The notes under the pieces: generated by a model
Seen by the model: only the letters and a program-made list of their open reading frames with translations
Database searches by the model: none
What the model was told of the DNA's origin: nothing
Source of the DNA: Cylicocyclus nassatus
Taxonomy: Eukaryota; Nematoda; Chromadorea; Rhabditida; Strongylidae
Reading direction: 5' to 3'
Length of the DNA: 64,000 bases
Assembly: GCA_958299035.1 (NCBI GenBank)
Contig: CATQJL010000223.1
Coordinates: forward strand, 53,054,302-53,118,301
Shown: piece after piece, positions 61,236-64,000 of the stretch
Layout of the letters: each line of letters begins with the position of its first letter
How positions within the stretch are numbered: position 1 is the first letter of the stretch
Made by a program: the position numbers and the translations under genes

Positions 61236-61640
61236 CCAGTTCATAAGCAATCGATCCAGCATCGTGGCAGCACCTTGGCGGAACCTACGTGCATGCGATG
61301 CGTATTGATCGACCGCCGTCCAGACACGGCACTGGCACGAGCAACTTTCAATGGAGCCTAAATCGTGTTGGGCTTCGCCATCATGGCCAGGAAATTATGT
61401 GAATTATTCTATAAACTATGTTAAGATTCCTCATAAATTTTCATCCGAGACCACACGCTAACATATCATAAAAATATTTGAATTCTTTTTCCACCTCTGC
61501 TCCTTAAACTGCGTTCAGAGTTCCGTGCCAGCGCTGGGATGGCGCTGTGCTAGCGCCGCCGATCAATATGAGTCAATCCACGTAGACGTTGGCGTGACGC
61601 TAGCATGGTGCTGGCACGTGGACAACTCTGAGGGTGCTTG
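61236..61640. repeat. Decayed inverted repeat, about 400 bp
   Basis: CCAGCATCGTGGCAGCACC...GTATTGATCG near 61257-61311 is mirrored, with many differences, by CGATCAATATGAGTC...GCATGGTGCTGG near 61560-61615. GGCACTGGCAC and GTGCCAGCGC also pair. It is an old foldback element and contributes the first part of an overlapping reading frame. Confidence 0.45.
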
Positions 61641-61689
61641 CGTTGTTGTACAAGGAAACAAGTGCTCAAATACATTCAAAAATTATCAA

Positions 61690-61923
61690 ATGGAAGAAGG
61701 GCAAGAAGAAACAGAGAAAATTGTAGTGAGTAATGGTTTTGAGAGCTTTGTATATTTGCTGGCTATGGAATCTTACCAATTAAATGATACCCCGCTCAGA
61801 ATTACGAGACAAGACGAAAAGGAGTGGAATTTTATAGAACAACAAAGAAAGTGGAATGAAGTTATCCGCCAATTCGATACATGGTATGCAGCTGAAAGAC
61901 CTAAGTTCCCAGAAATAGTATAG
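61690..61923 (+). CDS. Possible small hypothetical protein
   Basis: From ATG at 61690 to TAG at 61921-61923 there are 77 codons. The frame is open upstream too (from 61525), but that part overlaps the inverted repeat. The protein begins MEEGQEETEKIVV, is charged and has aromatic-rich stretches such as EKEWNFIEQQRKWNEVIRQF and DTWYAAERPKFPE. The composition looks more protein-like than other frames nearby. I do not recognise a family. It could be a single-exon gene, a terminal exon, or transposon-derived sequence. Confidence 0.35.
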   Translation: MEEGQEETEKIVVSNGFESFVYLLAMESYQLNDTPLRITRQDEKEWNFIEQQRKWNEVIRQFDTWYAAERPKFPEIV

Positions 61924-63622
61924 GCTTCTTGCCGTGACTCTTTGCACCAAACGAGATGTGATTTCGGCCTTCAGAAGGATTTGAAGATGAAATGAGCACC
62001 ATAACCACGAACGAGATGTGCACTAAAAGGTCATTTTCCATGTTTGATCTACTTCTGTACTTTACACTTGGGAAGGCGTGATTAAAAAGATCGAGAACTA
62101 CTGAAGAGGTAATGTATAATTCAAAACAAATGATGCATATTGCACTTTGTTAACGGTGTTCACTTCGAAGAAGCAGACGTCAAGATTATTGACTTCTTAA
62201 GACTTCGTCGTTAATATGCTCTTGCACTTTCTTCACTTCGTTTCATCTGCGAGCCTAATGATGGAGCGAAGGTTGTCATGAAAATGCACAAACATAAGCA
62301 AGTCAGCCTTCCTTCCTTAATGAGGAGTTCCGGGAAGGGCTACCAAACATTCTTCATCTCCGTCAAAGGGTAGGAACGAAACGGAGTTTTGATTTTGCTT
62401 TTTGTTTTCTAGTTATCACATCTTAAGTTTTTTGTCCATAACTTTTAGTTGTTTAATATATCCCTTCGAAAATTAGGTCTTATGTGCTCTTCGTTTATTA
62501 TCTGTACGCAGAAAATTTGGACCTTTTTTTCGAGAAGTTTTTTAGTCTCACAGCTATACAGAGTTAAAAAATTGTTTCGCCATATCATAATGCATTTTTC
62601 CCCTCTTCCCGTGATAAAGTGTTATGCTATATAAACCTTTCGTAATAAATCTGGGTTGTAAGTGAGAAATGCTCGACATAAATGTTACGCTCTCAATCAG
62701 AAACGGTGATTGGTAGTAAATTTGCAGTCTCATTTTGTTTCCTACTTTTCCGAAATTTTTAATCATTTGAAGTTGAAAAATTTGATGTCCAAATATCCAA
62801 AAATTAGCTAAACGGGTATTCGACTTCTCTTTGTTCGATCCCCAAACAGTAAGAATTTTGTGAAAGCAATTATCTGGATGTTTAAAAATCGAGCATATGG
62901 AAATCTTGTTGAGACACCAAGGATAGGTTTTTTCAGACAAATAAAACACTAATTATTCAGCAAATAGGAAAACTAAAGAAAACCAGTTTCAAGCGCACTC
63001 AAATATTCTTGTTTTTTTGGTACTAGGCATTAAGAATTGCAATGGATGATCCAAATTGAATTTGTAAATAATTCGTATTCATATTATTTATTCATAGCAG
63101 CAAACATTCGATACAGGGTAGATCTGAGAAAAAAATGCAGAACTCTCCAAGAACAAAAAGGCTTCATATTGAACGCATTACATTGAAAGTTAACGGCTGG
63201 TTAGAGGAATGTTGTTCTTGATTGTGCGATTTTGTACCGACGTTCAAAGTATAAATATTGTGTAAGTGTAAGCAGCTGCAAGTTGCTGCTGTTTCGAACG
63301 CCTGATAATTGCATATATCTTCAATCCATATAAAATCTTCAAAAATAACAACTGATCCAAAAATAGGATCTCCCGAACTACATACTTTTTACTCGGATAC
63401 TATTGACCTTGAAGTGAACCCACATTTGCTTTTGCGCATAGATTAATTGTTGTGAAAAAACGAATTTAGCATCAAGGAGGCCATAAAAAACGTTGTCGTT
63501 GCTTTCAGCTTCTTTTTCGGTGTATAGCAACGAAAACATGGGACAACCTAATACATTCGTAACAACGAATAGACAAGAACTTGCAGAGTTGTTACGATAA
63601 ATTTAGGTTTATTTGTCTTCAC
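61924..63622. other. No gene recognised
   Basis: AT-rich sequence with no convincing exon. A solo CAACCTAATA end near 63544 matches the palindrome family. The frames at 62449-62634 and 62554-62949 have no recognisable motif. Confidence 0.5.
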
Positions 63623-63696
63623 CTCTTTGTCTTGATCTTCTTCAAACACATTTAGATGTGAGAGCAGGTTCATATCAGCCTGCTGAATCGAATCTC
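63623..63696 (-). CDS. Candidate internal exon, gene unknown
   Basis: On the minus strand, a TATTCCAG acceptor (AG at 63697-63698) opens a frame reading DSIQQADMNLLSHLNVFEED and ends DKE before a GTGAAG donor. The 74 nt keep one open frame (phase 1 in, phase 0 out). Both splice signals and the amphipathic, acidic sequence suggest an exon of a gene running off the right edge, but I found no partner exon. Confidence 0.35.
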
Positions 63697-64000
63697 CTGG
63701 AATATCAATACAACAAATATACGATGCTCATGCAATTTAATTTGGAGGAGGTTTGATATGCTCACATTTAGAACATCAAGGATCATAAGGGGGGAGCCGT
63801 AAAGTAGATTTGAAATTGAGTTAGAAAGTTAGAATTCATACAAACTACCTGTTCAATATAGCAGAAAACTATACTGCATTCGGAGTTTTTATCCCAGTAA
63901 ATTATTGTGCTCAACCATTCTTTATTTTATTAGCAAGTAGAGCACTAAATCAAGAGAGAGCGACGAAAAAACTATAGATCTTGCCATGAATGTATTTTGT
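63697..64000. other. Right edge, no gene recognised
   Basis: Nothing beyond the candidate exon was identified. An upstream part of its gene, if real, would lie to the right of the window. Confidence 0.4.

Larger units (their letters stand above)
38153..61640. other. 23-kb stretch without recognised genes
   Basis: I found no exon here with convincing splice signals and family similarity. The longest frames, such as 43132-43602, look like chance or fall in inverted-repeat elements. What can be named is repeat content, listed separately. The proposed pef-1 first exon marks the left boundary, and its promoter should lie just right of 38170. Distal enhancers or small non-coding RNAs cannot be excluded. 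Confidence 0.55.

Overview
The window looks like nuclear DNA of a clade V (rhabditid/strongylid) nematode. It is AT-rich, with many short introns, TTTCAG-type 3' splice sites, probable trans-splice acceptors a few bases upstream of start codons, and closely spaced same-strand genes with operon-like geometry. No prokaryotic, organellar, rRNA or tRNA genes were seen. Gene models were built by hand: exons were joined only where reading frame, splice signals and family similarity agreed. The C. elegans names are recalled, not searched.

Left part (about 1-6.6 kb): the mitochondrial chaperonin pair sits head to head, hsp-10 on the minus strand (1042-3539) and hsp-60 on the plus strand (4259-6571). 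They share a 719-bp divergent promoter with a perfect three-unit heat-shock element and a bZIP-type TTGCATCA site.

Gene-dense middle (6.9-25.9 kb): four minus-strand genes follow each other in transcription order, wip-1 (WASP-interacting protein), mdt-11 (Mediator 11), an unnamed two-finger zinc-finger gene, and coq-10 (coenzyme Q START protein). At each junction a poly(A) signal lies about 100-120 nt before the next gene's 3' splice acceptor, as in an SL2-type operon. Diverging from wip-1, a plus-strand pair, shugoshin (sgo-1) and an unnamed gene with an MGNC N-terminus, has the same spacing.

Next (26.7-38.2 kb) comes pef-1, an EF-hand PPEF-type phosphatase with 19 proposed exons on the minus strand, whose introns hold several transposon-derived elements.

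Right part (38.2-64 kb): about 26 kb with almost no recognisable coding sequence. It holds most of a set of TA-flanked palindromes of 0.7-1 kb beginning TTAGGTTG, a four-copy dispersed repeat, small hairpins and homopolymer tracts. Only one short ORF (61.7 kb) and one lone candidate exon (63.6 kb) are worth noting. No large novel system was found. The most informative points are the operon geometry, the chaperonin promoter, the intron patterns and the palindromic elements.
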